Below, one piece after another: positions 47,006 to 58,775 of a DNA stretch of 64,000 nt. Within the stretch, counting starts at the first letter, position 1. The number at the start of each line of letters is the position of its first letter. The stretch is from assembly GCA_036345935.2 (NCBI GenBank), contig JADWOT020001351.1, forward strand, positions 1-64,000. Reading direction: 5' to 3'. Position numbers and translations under genes: made by a program. This stretch comes from Taenia hydatigena (lineage: Eukaryota; Platyhelminthes; Cestoda; Cyclophyllidea; Taeniidae). The notes under the pieces are model-generated. The model was not told where the DNA came from. It saw nothing but the letters and a program-made list of their open reading frames with translations, and searched no databases.

Positions 47006-49440
47006 ACTGCAAATGACAATTGCAAGGCCACATTACCGGTCGAACAATCAACATCCGAATTTGCCACCTGTTGGAAATCTTAGCTCAATCCTAGAATGCA
47101 TTTGTCACCATCACCTTGAATGCATTTTAGAACAATAACCAACCGCAATTCTTCCGAGCAGCTGCATGGATACTTGGAAATGATTTTACCGCATCAGAGT
47201 ACTTAAACGCCATATTTCCAGCCACATGCAGCTACCACAGCGTCTAAATTATGAAGGTATTTCAATCTCTTAAAACAGATTGAGCTCAGTAACCGAAAAC
47301 CTCTCGCAAAAACTCGTAACCACCAGCGCGGTCGTTCACAGGGCCAAATGGCAAGATCTGGCGATGCACGCAAATCGCCTCAACAACGTCCCTCTTGATA
47401 GCAATCTAAAGGCCACCGCTTCATCTGCCAAACACTACTAATACAGCCCAAAAATGCTTCTTGAAACACTAATCTTTGCGAAAGCTGTTGAATAAACCAC
47501 TGTGGACCACAACTTCTGACGTTTCACGAGTCCATTTATGGGTGCAAACAGCAATCGCGCCTTAAATTACAAACAAGTCGAGTGGCATCTCTCAATCCAC
47601 CCTGCTTCTGAGGGCGAGTCAGACGTCTCAAATACCATTCAGCTGAACAATCATAAACCAGGTGCCGGACTGTAGATAAAATAACGGCCTAACGTCTACA
47701 TCACCACCGCGCCAAATGATCTTCACCATAACCAACCACTGGTGACTGCCCGTAATTTTGTATAGCTACAAGACGTATAGGAGCCTTGTTACACCCCATG
47801 GGAGAAAAAGGCGCTAGCCAGTGATTCCAAGAAACCCAGTGCCCTTAGCTCCCAAAAGTAGCAGCTAAAATGGGGCAGGCAATGCACTTACATGTCCGAG
47901 AATTTAGTCGAACCGAACAGGTACTTACTCCGAATTCGCAGGCTCCCCAGCTGACACTTTATGGCTCCTGCCAAATGTGTTGCACACTTGCCGTGATTTT
48001 CACTGCATAAAGTGTTTGTTCGCGAGACGGTCAGCGCAGTCCTGAGCACTGTTGACTTGATGTCACTTCATTCCCATCTTGTTAATTTTGGTTCTCCATG
48101 TGATGCGTTAATGTGAGAAAGGGATGGCGATATAATAAAAGGAATGAAGAGGGTACGGATAAGAATGAGGCGGTACCGCTGTTTCATAGCGAAGACCACA
48201 CCCTACCCCTTTTTACCTTAGCAAAGTAAACGTCTCTGTTACCCCGATTCCTCTGTATGTTGCAAGCTTCTTATGATGCCTCTAAGTCATGCGTTTATTG
48301 GATGATTCGGTGCTCAAGTAAGTTGCTGCTGGACGTAAAAGGCGTAAATCGCGATTGACTGCTGCAGTGTACAGCTAGCAACCAACCATCCAACCACGCA
48401 TACAAAGGATCTATTAGTCCAAATTTTACGGAAAGTATGCCCTCATTACAAATGCCGAATCCAGATCAAAACAAATGACTAGCATATATTTTGAGTTTCA
48501 TCTGTTGATTAAGTGCTAGTCTACTAGCTGAGGGCCTCACGCGCTGAAGTGTCCTAAGGGTCCAGGACGAGAAGAATTTGTCCTTGATGCTTCATGGAAA
48601 TAAATCAGATCCAGTTGCTCATCAAATAAATACGAAGGTAAACTGAATGCAAAATAAGTTGACGAATTAGTTCCAGTTAGGGAATGGCAGCAAGGCTTGG
48701 ATGAAATGGAATGGTAAGCAATAGAGTAATAGAATCCTCATCACATGCATCATACCTTAGGGCACTCACTAATTACTAAGCTCAGAAGCTAGGTTTTTAC
48801 ATGTACGACGCTCTTTTACACTTCTAAAGCAAAAAAATCAAATCTAACAGGTAAATTAGTGTGATAGTAGAGAAATAGTGATTAATGAGATGGAGAGATT
48901 GAACGCCTACCATGTGCTTTTGCATCCTGTTAAGGAGAGCTGCCTTTGAAAAGGCCGATTTCAGTGCTCGGAACCTAAAACGCAGACAACACTGGGCGCA
49001 AAGGGAATGCAGGAGGCTATAATGATGGCCAAAATAGGTCCATGCACCCCATGATTTGGCGACAAATTGGTTGAAGTCTCTTATAGCGCTTGATCAAGCA
49101 GCATCTTCACTGTGTGACCTCGAGAAAATCATTAAGTGCGGCAACATCGCAGAAAAGCCCGCTTATTTCTTTCATAATTCGTCGACTGTAAATGCATGGT
49201 ACCAACAGTTCTGATGTCCCATCATAACTGCCTAGCACAGACTGCCTTCGTTTTCCCTGCATTTGCAACGCTGTAGATTATAGCCTATAACAAGAAAACG
49301 CAGACCTGCTCCCATGACAGCTCTAGCAATTGCAGCCTAAAGTACTATCAGAACGTAAGTAGGTGGACAAGAATTACTTACCAGTGATGTTGATGGTAAG
49401 GGTGTAAGGGCTGTTGAGGAGGCTAATGGTGATGGTGAGA
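47006..49440. other. Stretch without a supported gene
   Basis: No frame above 60 codons is open in this 2.4 kb, which is notable even for this window. No tRNA, repeat copy or simple sequence recognised. Confidence 0.5.
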
Positions 49441-49442
49441 AT

Positions 49443-49710
49443 GTGGGCCACAAGATCAAATCAACGTCCTACAAATTAGACGATGGTTTTTGGCGCCTGG
49501 AGCTTTGGTGTGGGATTTCACGAGCAACGACACGAAGATGGTGTGTACCAGCGCACTGTCTGCTGGCACGAACTTGCTGCTGGCAATGCCGTACTGCATT
49601 CACACTTTTACACCATCCATGGCAATAATGCATCCTCTCAGTGTTGCGCGTATGCAGTGCATGGTCAGTGCACATTAACAGATTGCATTCTATCGAGCAA
49701 CGCAAACTGA
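49443..49710 (+). other. GC-richer patch with several open frames
   Basis: All three plus frames and one minus frame are open for 60-78 codons after an acceptor-like CAAATTAG (ending 49481). The best codon third-position GC is in the frame reading LAPGALVWDFTSNDTKMVCT and LSAGTNLLLAMPYCIHTF. Another reads DGVYQRTVCWHELAAGNAVL. One may be a real exon, but I cannot choose. Confidence 0.25.
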
Positions 49711-51680
49711 CAAGTTAGGCCTCGTCTTCAAAATTAAAGTGGATGTCAGGCGCTATCAGACAAAAGGGACTGATATTTTGATGCCATTACTCAGTAATGT
49801 GAATGAATTCTGAGGCAGCGGTATTCAGTTACGCAGCGACGGGTCGATGGACTGCACAGCGAAACGAGTTGGCCTGACCAGTTCTCCAGGATCTTACCTT
49901 ATTTTTAACTAATCAAATAATGGTGGTCATTGGCCGGTCGTCATTGCAATTTGTGGCCATTTGGTGTTTGGCAATAATCAGGCGCTGCTATATAATACGT
50001 CAGATGTTGCGCCATCAAGGTGAGAGTATGGTGTGAATCGCATCGGTAGGCGACGAAACTAGTTCCGTCAAAAAAATTATTGCATCGTTGTATATTTCAT
50101 GCGTATGCGGCTTAGCTAGTACGCGCGCTTTGCTACCATAAAGCCGGGGCACCAAAATTGATGTGCTTCCATGTTCAATGCTGCAGTGTTAATTTTATGG
50201 AGACTGATTTCTTGACAAAATGCAAGAAATACTGCCGGGCTGATTTATTGGTTCTAGTATTCCTCCAAATTTGCTAAGAATGCAGTTTAATGATGAGCAC
50301 ATATTGAATTCGCGGTTGTCAGAGCAGAAACCACAAGCGAGGCAGAATACTGTTCGCCCGGTTAGTCAATTTCATGGGAGTCAAATTTTGGTACAGTCTT
50401 CTGAACAGAATAGTCAAAACAAGAGAATAAAGAGTATGCGCGTGCATGGTAATACGTCCTTTAACTGTCTCGCCGTGAGCGCCGAACACATTTTGCTGCA
50501 ACGATGCGGTGCCTGTTTTGTGCTGACATTTGCTATGTGCTGTTAATTGTTTTCCGCTACATTTGACGAGCACAAGCTTGTTCAACTCTGCAAGATGAGT
50601 TAAGGTGGAAGCTCATTCAAGTGCCCACTGATAGCGACTTATCTAAAAAATGCAAACTAAAGCAAATGGTTGCTTGAAGCCAGCTTTCAACTAAATAAAA
50701 CTTCTAAGAAACGTAATGGCGTCTTACCAATTCTGCATTTCTCACCGCCTCCAGAATTGATGTTGTACATGCAATCTGTTCCATGAAGGAAGCGATGACA
50801 AGGAGATTGTTCGGTATTTCAAAAGTGCTCAAAAAGACCCTTTGCTCATTTGCAATGGTCAAATTAATTCACTATTAATCAAAGGAACTGCCGAGGGTTG
50901 TGCGCAGCAGTGCCGGTGAAATGGGTCTTAGATAGGACTTTTTAGCTTTCCAGTCTTGAAACCCATGTTCGATGTAAGAAACAGTTTGTGCAATTAACTG
51001 CGATGGAAGGTTGCGTATTAAAAAACTGATACTTAATCTTTAATCAGTATTTTCTCATAATTTTGAAGGCAGGTGCACTTTGTCTTTGGTTTGCTTCTCT
51101 ACACACCCGTCAGACACAAATTCCAAACATCATGAGAACCTCACTTTCAGCAATTTCCAAACGACACAAGAGGACAGCGAATGAATGTGAACGCCACTTG
51201 CAGAACGACAAACTCGCTTTGCCCTGGCTATACAAAATTTCATCTGTTGACCGTAATTATATGCATAACTTGCGCAGAAGAATTCGATCCTTTTGAAGCA
51301 AACCTCGGAAGCATCACGATGATTGTGTTCAATTATTTCTTTTAATAGCCAAAGATTAGCGAACTGACGATGATGTAGTAAGAGCAGTAACAAGCTATTT
51401 CTAAGAAAGGTGACTCTAACAAGACCAAACTGGAAGTAAAATTGCTCCAAAAAATCTTCGAGCTGAAGGGAATAAAATAAATCGCGGAGTAAAGCGGTTA
51501 AAATTAAGAGTACGCAAGTGATTTGTCAGCCATCAACTGCTCTTTTTCTGCGTTATGCGCATAAATACAATCACAAGTCCTTGAAATCTTACGTGCTTGC
51601 TAGTCTTTTCATCTTCCTGTCATTTTTGCAGTCCATGCGGAACTACGAGTGCCTGATCCTGCGCATTTGCACTGTTGATA

Positions 51681-52199
51681 CTATTGTGCCTCACGCTCTA
51701 AACAGCAGTAGACTGTTGAGTCATTGCAAGTATCCACTGCAGAATTGTACCCGCTCCCTATTCGGCAGTGTATAGCAGATGCACATGACTTTGAGGCAGC
51801 AATCAATGAAGGGAGGCTGAGCCATCGGGGTAGATAAGTGCTTTTGCGTTCCCTCGACCAGTTTAGCCAGCCTGAGGCCCTCATTGTAAATCTGGGCTCC
51901 TCTGTTAAAGCCACCGTTTTGTTTAATAGATCGTCGAATTGGAAGGCAGTCTGGTCACCAGGCCGAATAACTGTGCAAATCTGTAAGTTAGCAACAACAG
52001 TTAGTAAAATACCCTTGCATAAAGTCACCATTATTGCGAACTTATTCACAACCTTACTGGTCAACCTTACCAGTAAAGACACATTAGCATTAATTATACC
52101 GTAGAAGCGTAGCGCATTGATTTTATCTTGCTTTCTACTCATTGTACTCACACAATTATACAAAAATCTTATTATCCGCTTTTGCCTCACATACGACAC
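51681..52199 (-). other. Longest open frame of the window, unsupported
   Basis: The minus-strand frame of 172 codons reads ICTVIRPGDQTAFQFDDLLN and TEEPRFTMRASGWLNWSRER in its middle. A plus-strand frame over the same bases (51838-52104) is equally protein-like (FSQPEALIVNLGSSVKATVL). The two cannot both be real. Neither has motifs or splice signals that decide. Confidence 0.2.
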
Positions 52200-52654
52200 A
52201 GAGCCATGATCTCGTGGTCATCTGGAAAAAATGCCGAAATGGAGGATTTGAAACATAATTTCATGATATCCTTCTGTAGGTCTAACGGCTTTTTGCAATT
52301 GGTATGCTCATTACATTGAAGTCCGTAATGTGAAAACTGCCTTGATAATTCATGGTTTAGAACGCACCTGATCCTGTCATAGGTCCTACAGCATTAAGAA
52401 ATCCGTCTTTGGTTATCGTAACCGAAATTTAATTGGGATTAATAATTTTTCTCTAACAACAGATACGGTTCCTCCAACAGCCTCTGCTTGAGATGGTAGT
52501 AAGTGGCTAATTTAAAGCCCAGATTTCCCAAAGGAAATAAATGGATAGGATGCATTCCACTTGCTGTTTAGCATAGTTTCATAGCTTTAAAATTCATATT
52601 TATAAATAAAAGGCGTAACATAAAAGCAGCCACTTGACCGCCTTCTAATTGTTC

Positions 52655-52855
52655 TTATAATCTTAGCACTTTAACCATATATTGGTTTCTAAAAGTCACA
52701 GCATGACCAGTATTGCCAAAGGGAATGGATGGTATCGACATTTCTGCTGCCTTATTCCCCATACCACCTACAACCTTGACATTTCGAGTTCCTCTAAGTA
52801 AAACATTCTCCCCAGGAACTGTTGCGTCTTTAACTTTGTCTGCCATTGTAAAATG
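52655..52855 (-). CDS. Small open frame with a plausible ATG, function unknown
   Basis: From an ATG in ACAATGG context the minus strand reads MADKVKDATVPGENVLLRGT, then RNVKVVGGMGNKAAEMSIPS, then IPFGNTGHAVTFRNQYMVKV, ending RL and TAA. Smooth composition and a good start context favour a real coding sequence or exon. The ENVLLRGTRNVKVV stretch is faintly like an Sm2 motif of Sm/LSm RNA-binding proteins, but the Sm1 motif is not visible, so this is only a suggestion. Confidence 0.3.
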   Translation of the reverse strand, partial: HFTMADKVKDATVPGENVLLRGTRNVKVVGGMGNKAAEMSIPSIPFGNTGHAVTFRNQYMVKVLRL

Positions 52856-53049
52856 ATCCCTCTCATGCAAAACTTCAACCCGTGCATACATCTCACTTAT
52901 ACAAAACCAACTTTCTTTAGCAGTCTAATTGGCATGTACATAGATAAATTGGCGGTTCTTCTGTGCTGTCAATTACCAAACATGAGCTCATTTGTAAGTA
53001 AAAGTTATGCTGGACAAAAGGAGCTCTTAGTACTTATCTGTTCTGGCTT

Positions 53050-53175
53050 GTAAGACGATATCCAAGGTCTTCATTTGCTGTAATAGCTATTATTACAGCT
53101 ATTGCATCAACTTCCATATCGGTGACTCCCAGTAAAAGTTTGAAGTCGTCCATGGTTATCATTGGAGTTAGGACT
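53050..53175 (-). CDS. Short protein-like frame between unit 2 and the 52.7 kb frame
   Basis: The minus strand reads MITMDDFKLLLGVTDMEVDA then IAVIIAITANEDLGYRLT before a stop. Acidic/hydrophobic alternation suggests a helix-rich exon. It lies downstream of the tandem units at 53.3-55.4 kb on the same strand and may have been part of the same gene. Confidence 0.25.
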
Positions 53176-53269
53176 CATTCCATCAATGCTATCGTCTATG
53201 CAAATTATTAAACAGGAAAGCCGTTTGATCTCCCCTTCGATTAATTGTAGTAACCTATATGCAAATACG

Positions 53270-54310
53270 ATTTTCCAGTATGTGTGATGCCATAAAAGAA
53301 TGCGGTGTTTGCCTTTTTACTTGTTCGTATTATCGATAACATTCAGCAGAAAGACTTTGTTGATATATTGTTTGGCAGAAGCATAGGTTCCTACCGATCA
53401 GTTCCTTTTCAAGATTCTCCGCATCTATTATGAGGCAAGCGTTAAATACTTTCTGAATAAAGTGTGTATATTTCCTTTTGAATGAATTCTTTGCAATGGA
53501 GATTAATTGTATTTCTTAGCCAATTGATACCAATGAAGAGCAGTCATTGCATTCATTTCTACCGCTTCTTCGACGGAGAAGATATCATTTAGCTCTTCGG
53601 CACTGGTGATATATCCCTGCCATATCTCTTCGGGAGGTCACCATGCTTAGAACGCCGATCATTGACATTCAATTCTGCTTTGCAGTTGTTTCGGCCGCGG
53701 CGAAATTTTGAATAGTTGCAGGCCTTGGAAAGTTTTATGGGAGGCATCAAATGCGCTAAGGCATAGATATCCTGCGATTTTGTTCCTACGCGTGCCAATT
53801 CGTCGCGTCATCTCATGTGCTGTAAAACTCGTAACGGATTTTGGACATAATGTTTCCCTATTCGTAATTGGTGCCATTTAGCTCTATTCATTCCGAAATC
53901 GGAACATATGCAATCCATTTTTTTTAATAGAATTTGTGTAGGACGATCCGAATAGAACAAAGATGTGGTCTTCATGTATAGTGCATATACAAGAAGATTT
54001 CGCAGGTAATTTTATCTTGTATAGTAGTCTTTTCTTCCAAAGTAAGTTATCGTGATTCTATTAGTGGGGACTTCTGAATTTGTTAAATTATATTCCGCAG
54101 CCATCCCAGGATGTAAGTAATCGTGCATTCCCGGGACCAACCAATCCAGCTTTAGAGTTCGTCTACCGCCTGCCGTTCTTGGATTGAGAGTTCTCGGTTG
54201 AAGCGAACCGCAAACAGTGGGATAGAGCTGGGTCTATCTGCATAAGTATTTTTTGCGCTTCTTCCATAGAGGAGATCTTCTTGAGAGCCCAACATGAATG
54301 AGATGGTGAA
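53270..54310 (-). repeat. Tandem duplicated coding unit, downstream copy
   Basis: The second of two units with a period of about 1.03-1.05 kb. Minus-strand peptides in order: SIPLFAVRFNRELSIQERQA near 54.2 kb, NPLRVLQHMR then ELARVGTKSQDIYALAHL near 53.8 kb, and EELNDIFSVEEAVEMNAMTA LHWYQLAKKY near 53.55 kb. Each matches a peptide in the upstream unit. Stops and frame changes separate the blocks, so they are either exons or decayed. The last block, with its HWYQLAKK helix, has a Sel1/TPR-like flavour, but I do not recognise the protein. Confidence 0.6.
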
Positions 54311-55380
54311 CTCTGCTTGTTGATATTTAAGCTATGCTGCGACGCACCAATCGTCCGATTTTAACCGATAAAATGCAATTATAATCCAATAGTCTGATGA
54401 CAAAATTCCTGACTGCTTAAAAGCAGTGGTCTTTCAGCCAGTGGCAAACCTGTCGGTATTCTTGTGAGGCAATCTGTGAATATTCTCTAAGTATTAAGTT
54501 GGTTTTTCTGTACAAAGCAGTTCTCTGTTATATAACTATATATATTTTACAGCCATCTTGTACCAATGCATTTCCATGATAGCATTTATTTTAACAGCTT
54601 CTTCAACTGAGAACTTATCGTATAACCCTTCGGTACGAGTAATGCTGCGAGTCTAAGTTCCTTTTCGCAGGTTATCATAATTCAAACGCCTGTTTGCTTT
54701 CAGCCATATTTTTCTCATGCTGTGAATTCTTTGAAATGCCGAAATTCCACAACAATCGGCACTCCTTGATGATGGCAGCGTTTCCGCAATATAATAGAGT
54801 TCTTGCGGTTCTGTTCCCACAAGCACCAGATGTCCCCTACATTTCATGCATTGCAAAATGCGAATTGGATTGGCAACATGCTGCTTCTTGGTCGGGTTTT
54901 GATACCAACCTTTAAGATCAATGCTGAAGTCTCCGAAAATTCTGCCAACCTCTCTGCTGGAATTTGTATGTGTGAAGAAAAACAGCATATGTGCATGATT
55001 ACATGCAATACATCATTGCAGGGCGCTTTACACGGCATTTTTGTCTATTTGTATGCTACTGCGGCCTAGCGTTCTCTTGATACAACGGCGGACTCCTCAA
55101 CTTTTCCATTGGAAACATTCGCATTTGATATGGGAGGTCTCTCAACCAGCCTAGATGATACACTGCTTTCCGTTGCGAACACTACGTCTTCCAGTCACAA
55201 GGTCTCCTCCACATCTTCCTGATCCTCGATTGAGAGTTCTCTGTCAAGGTTGACGTCAAACAGCTCGATAGGTTGAGATCCATCTGCATCAACATCGCCT
55301 TACCTTCTCCATCACTATCAGCGAACAAATTGCGATGAGAGGACGTCATATATGGTTTCGAAAGCTTTGTTTCAAGCATT
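54311..55380 (-). repeat. Tandem duplicated coding unit, upstream copy
   Basis: Minus-strand peptides: QPIELFDVNLDRELSIEDQE near 55.24 kb, ANPIRILQCMKC then LVLVGTEPQELYYIAETL near 54.85 kb, and EGLYDKFSVEEAVKINAIME MHWYKMAVKY near 54.57 kb. An acceptor-like ATGCAG precedes the first block in both units at the same place. One frame of 111 codons (54653-54988) is open through the middle block. A TGA follows the first block after EETL unless a donor is used. Divergence between units looks old. Confidence 0.6.
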
Positions 55381-56270
55381 TATACTTTGAACTGAGGTAC
55401 TTTATTGGCTATTCTTAAACCGACAACAAGCAAGAGTAATCAATTCATCTTACGACTATGGCTTCCTTTGTTTTAGCAACTTTCCATGCTAGTGACCTGC
55501 ATCTGTACAGATTGACAAACATATTGCACTCATTGATTTGTTTGCTGTCTGGATAAGGAATAACTTGTTTGCTTTTCAGGCAAAAATGTCTCAGTTAAAC
55601 ATTATTTTTTACTGGCCAGAATGTCTACATAAAAAGGAGACGCTAGTAGCAAAAGCGGCATTCTAGATCATTTTAGACATTAAAAGATGTAACACCCGCG
55701 CTAATTACCAAGCTTGAGGGAAAGAATGGCTCATATTTTGTCTTCTATAATAATTGCTTTGCACCTTTGGTACCATTTAATTTCTCTATCTTGTTATATT
55801 TGGTCTTATTTTTGACGAGAAAAAGCAGAATCCAAGTAAATTATGTTAGCGCAGCATAGATAAAAGACTTCAATTAGCTTTCAACTAGGTATATAGCACA
55901 GTTTAGTCGTTAGCGGCTACTCTACTTTCTGCTGATTATGAAGCACAGTCTTCATTCTCCCCTATGTGATTAAATCGTAAATTGAACTGGTATAACACAC
56001 AAAACTCATGTTCTAGTTAACGCATCCTGCCAATTTCGTCTCCATTCCAGCTGCAATATTTCGCTTATTTGCGTGGACTGTACACAGATTATCGTCCCTT
56101 ATTTTTTCGTCATTGTAGCTGATGCAGACGTGCTCACGAATGAAAAGTGGCATTAAGTTGCCTCCTGCCGGAAACTCAGTAGGTAGCAACAGCGGCTTGA
56201 CTAGCATATTCTTCATATAAATACACGATGGCGAACTACCCTTCTTCTAAGACGAGTGTATATTCACGTT

Positions 56271-56498
56271 TCATAGTGAAATCGCAATTGAAACAGGAGG
56301 AAAGGTGCTTATTGTTGCAAGTTTCCATAATGTTTGGTTTATATATCCTCTAAAAGAGCAAAAGATGGACAGTGATAATGCGAAGAGTAAAAGGCCGACT
56401 GGAAAACCAATAACGAGGTTATAATAAATCGACGTGCTTGCCTTCATTCTCAAGGGTACAATAGGAGGAGAGGCTGAATAGGTGGGGTCTAGAATGGG
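56271..56498 (-). CDS. Single-pass membrane protein, last exon (model)
   Basis: The exon starts after the strong acceptor CCCACTGCAG and reads PILDPTYSASPPIVPLRMKA, then a transmembrane segment YYNLVIGFPVGLLLFALSLS, then IFCSFRGYINQTLWKLATIS and a short tail, ending at TGA 56271-56273. With three upstream exons it forms a chain in which every junction keeps the frame (1 + 26 codons, 37, 41 and 75 codons plus stop). The order would be extracellular, membrane, short cytoplasmic tail. An alternative is a separate small gene starting at the ATG at 56573 with a signal-peptide-like start (MVASYSFAFALFLASAHVSC) and the same membrane segment. No family recognised. Confidence 0.4.
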   Translation of the reverse strand, partial: PILDPTYSASPPIVPLRMKASTSIYYNLVIGFPVGLLLFALSLSIFCSFRGYINQTLWKLATISTFPPVSIAISL

Positions 56499-56707
56499 CT
56501 GCAGTGGGAAAAAACAGGAGACATGAGCACTTGCAAGGAAGAGGGCGAAAGCAAAAGAATAAGATGCGACCATTTTTAGTAAAGTTCAGTACAGTTTAAT
56601 CTAAGTTCAGACTCACAATTGACACAATTTATGGCTAATGAATGCCGTAAGGGTGCAAGTATGTAAAAGGCAATAGACATGAACAATCAAAAACGGATGG
56701 AACTCAC

Positions 56708-56832
56708 CAAAGTGGCATCGATTAAGATCGACCCGGGAGGAGAAGGAGATAGGCGAAACGTAAATTTCGCTTTGAAGGATGTCAAGTTGAGAAAAAAAGT
56801 AAAGGATGGAGGAGAACCCAGTTCTGGTCTCA
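56708..56832 (-). CDS. Membrane-protein model, third visible exon
   Basis: A 125-nt exon between acceptor TTGCTTTTAG and donor GTGAGT. In the chain's frame it reads RPELGSPPSFTFFLNLTSFK then AKFTFRLSPSPPGSILIDAT L, entering in phase 1 and leaving in phase 0. NLT is a possible glycosylation site and fits an extracellular position. Another frame (ETRTGFSSILYFFSQLDILQ) is also open but does not join the membrane exon in frame. Confidence 0.35.
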
Positions 56833-56995
56833 CTAAAAGCAATAAATGGAGTTAGATACATGAATGTGCATATGCAAATCTGTAGTGGTTAGGCGGACAG
56901 ACAAACAAGGTGTGGTGGGGCGCGATCGCGTATTGCGCAAGGCTCATTGTGATGGAAAACCGTAAGGAGCAGTGAGCGAAGAATGGGACGCTTAC

Positions 56996-57109
56996 AGTAG
57001 TGGCGCTGGAGTGGAACTTGAGAGATAATCAGACAACAAGAGGGTTGCATCGCGTTCCTTAGTCCAGAGGTGCTCTTGGTGTTTAGGCGTTTACGATGGA
57101 TACTTATAC
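56996..57109 (-). CDS. Membrane-protein model, second visible exon
   Basis: A 114-nt exon between acceptor TGTCTTTCAG and donor GTAAGC. It reads ISIHRKRLNTKSTSGLRNAM then QPSCCLIISQVPLQRHY, with 2-nt and 1-nt overhangs that fit both neighbours. Confidence 0.35.
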
Positions 57110-57416
57110 CTGAAAGACAAAATTAGGAGCATCATTGATATCTAAGTCTTCCTCGTAGATTCTGAGTGGCAAATGAAGCATTATTAGAATGATGGAATGC
57201 AAGAGATCAATGAGGTTTAAATAGTAGGATAGATAGTCGAGTTGGTCTGCCCAAATACGCCTTATCCAACCTAGCCTCGTCCAGCTCAGCTTACTGCAGT
57301 AAGACTACAGTGGTACGTACTGTACGTTTGCTACTTATTTCGCATCTGTAGCATGATTTATGAAGAGGCATAAAAACGACCAAAACACGAGTATGGTAAG
57401 GGGATCTGCAACTCAC

Positions 57417-57496
57417 CCCTAAATGTAACTACGCAATTTGCAAACGTAGGTTGCCGATGAGTGTTCCTGATTCTGTGCTTTTGAAAACCCTTGCTT
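57417..57496 (-). CDS. Membrane-protein model, first visible exon
   Basis: An 80-nt exon between acceptor CTCTGGTTAG and donor GTGAGT. It reads SKGFQKHRIRNTHRQPTFAN then CVVTFRG and continues in frame into the next exon. Further 5' exons are not identified. The 58294-57905 minus frame (LPPDLVCQVYLAKMEGYEGK, His/Cys-rich) is a possible upstream part. Confidence 0.3.
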
Positions 57497-57904
57497 CTAA
57501 CCAGAGAGGAAAGTAGAGGTGGCTTGATCTCGCCGGCGCAAGCAAAGAAAAATAGTTGTTCTACTACAGAGAATAAAGGAGTGGGATTATGTAGATGTAA
57601 AGGAAAACGAGTGCAGGCAAATAAATTCATTAACTCTTCCATCGAACCACTTATTTATACATCCGCTTATCGGCATTCGCGCAACTGCTGTAAACGTAGC
57701 CACTAGTTTTCAATATATACATAAGCATTAATCTGAAGCACACAAAACTCCCTTAACGAGCCCAATCAAGAATGCTACCGTCTAAATCAACGTTTGGCTG
57801 TGGCGTGAAAATAAGAAAAAAGAAAATAAACAAGTGGGTCAGTAAGAAAATATGGAGGGGAACGTCATGACTGACCCTCACTTTTTGCAATTGCTGCCTT
57901 TAAC

Positions 57905-58294
57905 CTAAACGTTGGCCCATTGGTTTTCTTTAGACAAGGAGGGGAGGATAGGTGAAGAAATAAAAGGCCACCTAGTACTAGGGCGAAGCGTAGCGGAGGA
58001 GAGGCGTAAAAGGCGAATTGGATAGTGGGAATGAAAACGGTCCAGAGAATCGTGATCAGCAGCATGTCTAGCGCTAGTGTGCCAAAATTCTTTATCGTTG
58101 CATGCGTGGAATCGATCAGTGGCACGTGGTGCATGCAGTGTGTCGCATGGTCTATTGTAGTGTCGTGTCTGTTGGCCTAGGGAACAGTGGTACTGTTTTA
58201 ACTTTATCTGGGATGCAGCATCAGAATTTATTTTTCCTTCGTACCCTTCCATCTTGGCTAAATACACTTGGCAGACGAGATCTGGAGGCAGCAT
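57905..58294 (-). CDS. 129-codon open frame, possible upstream part of the membrane-protein model
   Basis: ATG-initiated on the minus strand: MLPPDLVCQVYLAKMEGYEG, INSDAASQIKLKQYHCSLGQ, then a His- and Cys-rich stretch (RFHACNDKEFWHTSARHAAD). A second frame over its 3' half is strongly hydrophobic (LALDMLLITILWTVFIPTIQ). No splice sites settle the choice. It is long for chance in this window but unsupported by motifs. Confidence 0.2.
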   Translation of the reverse strand: MLPPDLVCQVYLAKMEGYEGKINSDAASQIKLKQYHCSLGQQTRHYNRPCDTLHAPRATDRFHACNDKEFWHTSARHAADHDSLDRFHSHYPIRLLRLSSATLRPSTRWPFISSPILPSLSKENQWANV

Positions 58295-58720
58295 GTCCTT
58301 CTTTATATTTTTCCAACTTCGTGTAGCACACAGTCAAGGCAACTTGGGTCGTCAATCGTTAACACGGTGTATATATCCCAAGTTAGCTCTTAACAAAGTT
58401 AGCAACGCAAAGCAGTGCCATTATTGGCAAAATAAGGGCCTAATTTCGATAAAGAGCTTTGAGATTTACTTCTAAATATGACAAAATTAACTATTTCTGG
58501 TTTAACGCTTTTGCAAATGTCTGCCCTTCACTTTCCTGAACACAGTTTTTTCTTTTATTAGCTATCGTCTCTGCTCTCGCAACTTGTGTAAGGATGGTTT
58601 AAGAAAATTGGTCAAAAACTTGCTGTAGACAAACGGATATTTACTACCGAATGTGCGAACCCATGGGAGACGTTGAGACAAAAGCTTAAGTGGAAGTCAG
58701 GTTAGGGATGCTTGACTCAC

Positions 58721-58775
58721 CTTAGTATTTTTTTGGAAATCCCACCCGTTCTCCATACATTGGACTATTAACATC
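58721..58775 (-). CDS. Small splice-bounded exon candidate
   Basis: A 55-nt segment between acceptor CTGTTCGAAG, preceded by a pyrimidine tract, and donor GTGAGT. It reads MLIVQCMENGWDFQKNTK in one frame. No partner exons found. Confidence 0.2.

Noticed and set aside
51838..52104. Plus-strand gene opposite the 172-codon minus frame
   Set aside because: Both strands are open and equally protein-like; nothing in the sequence chooses between them.
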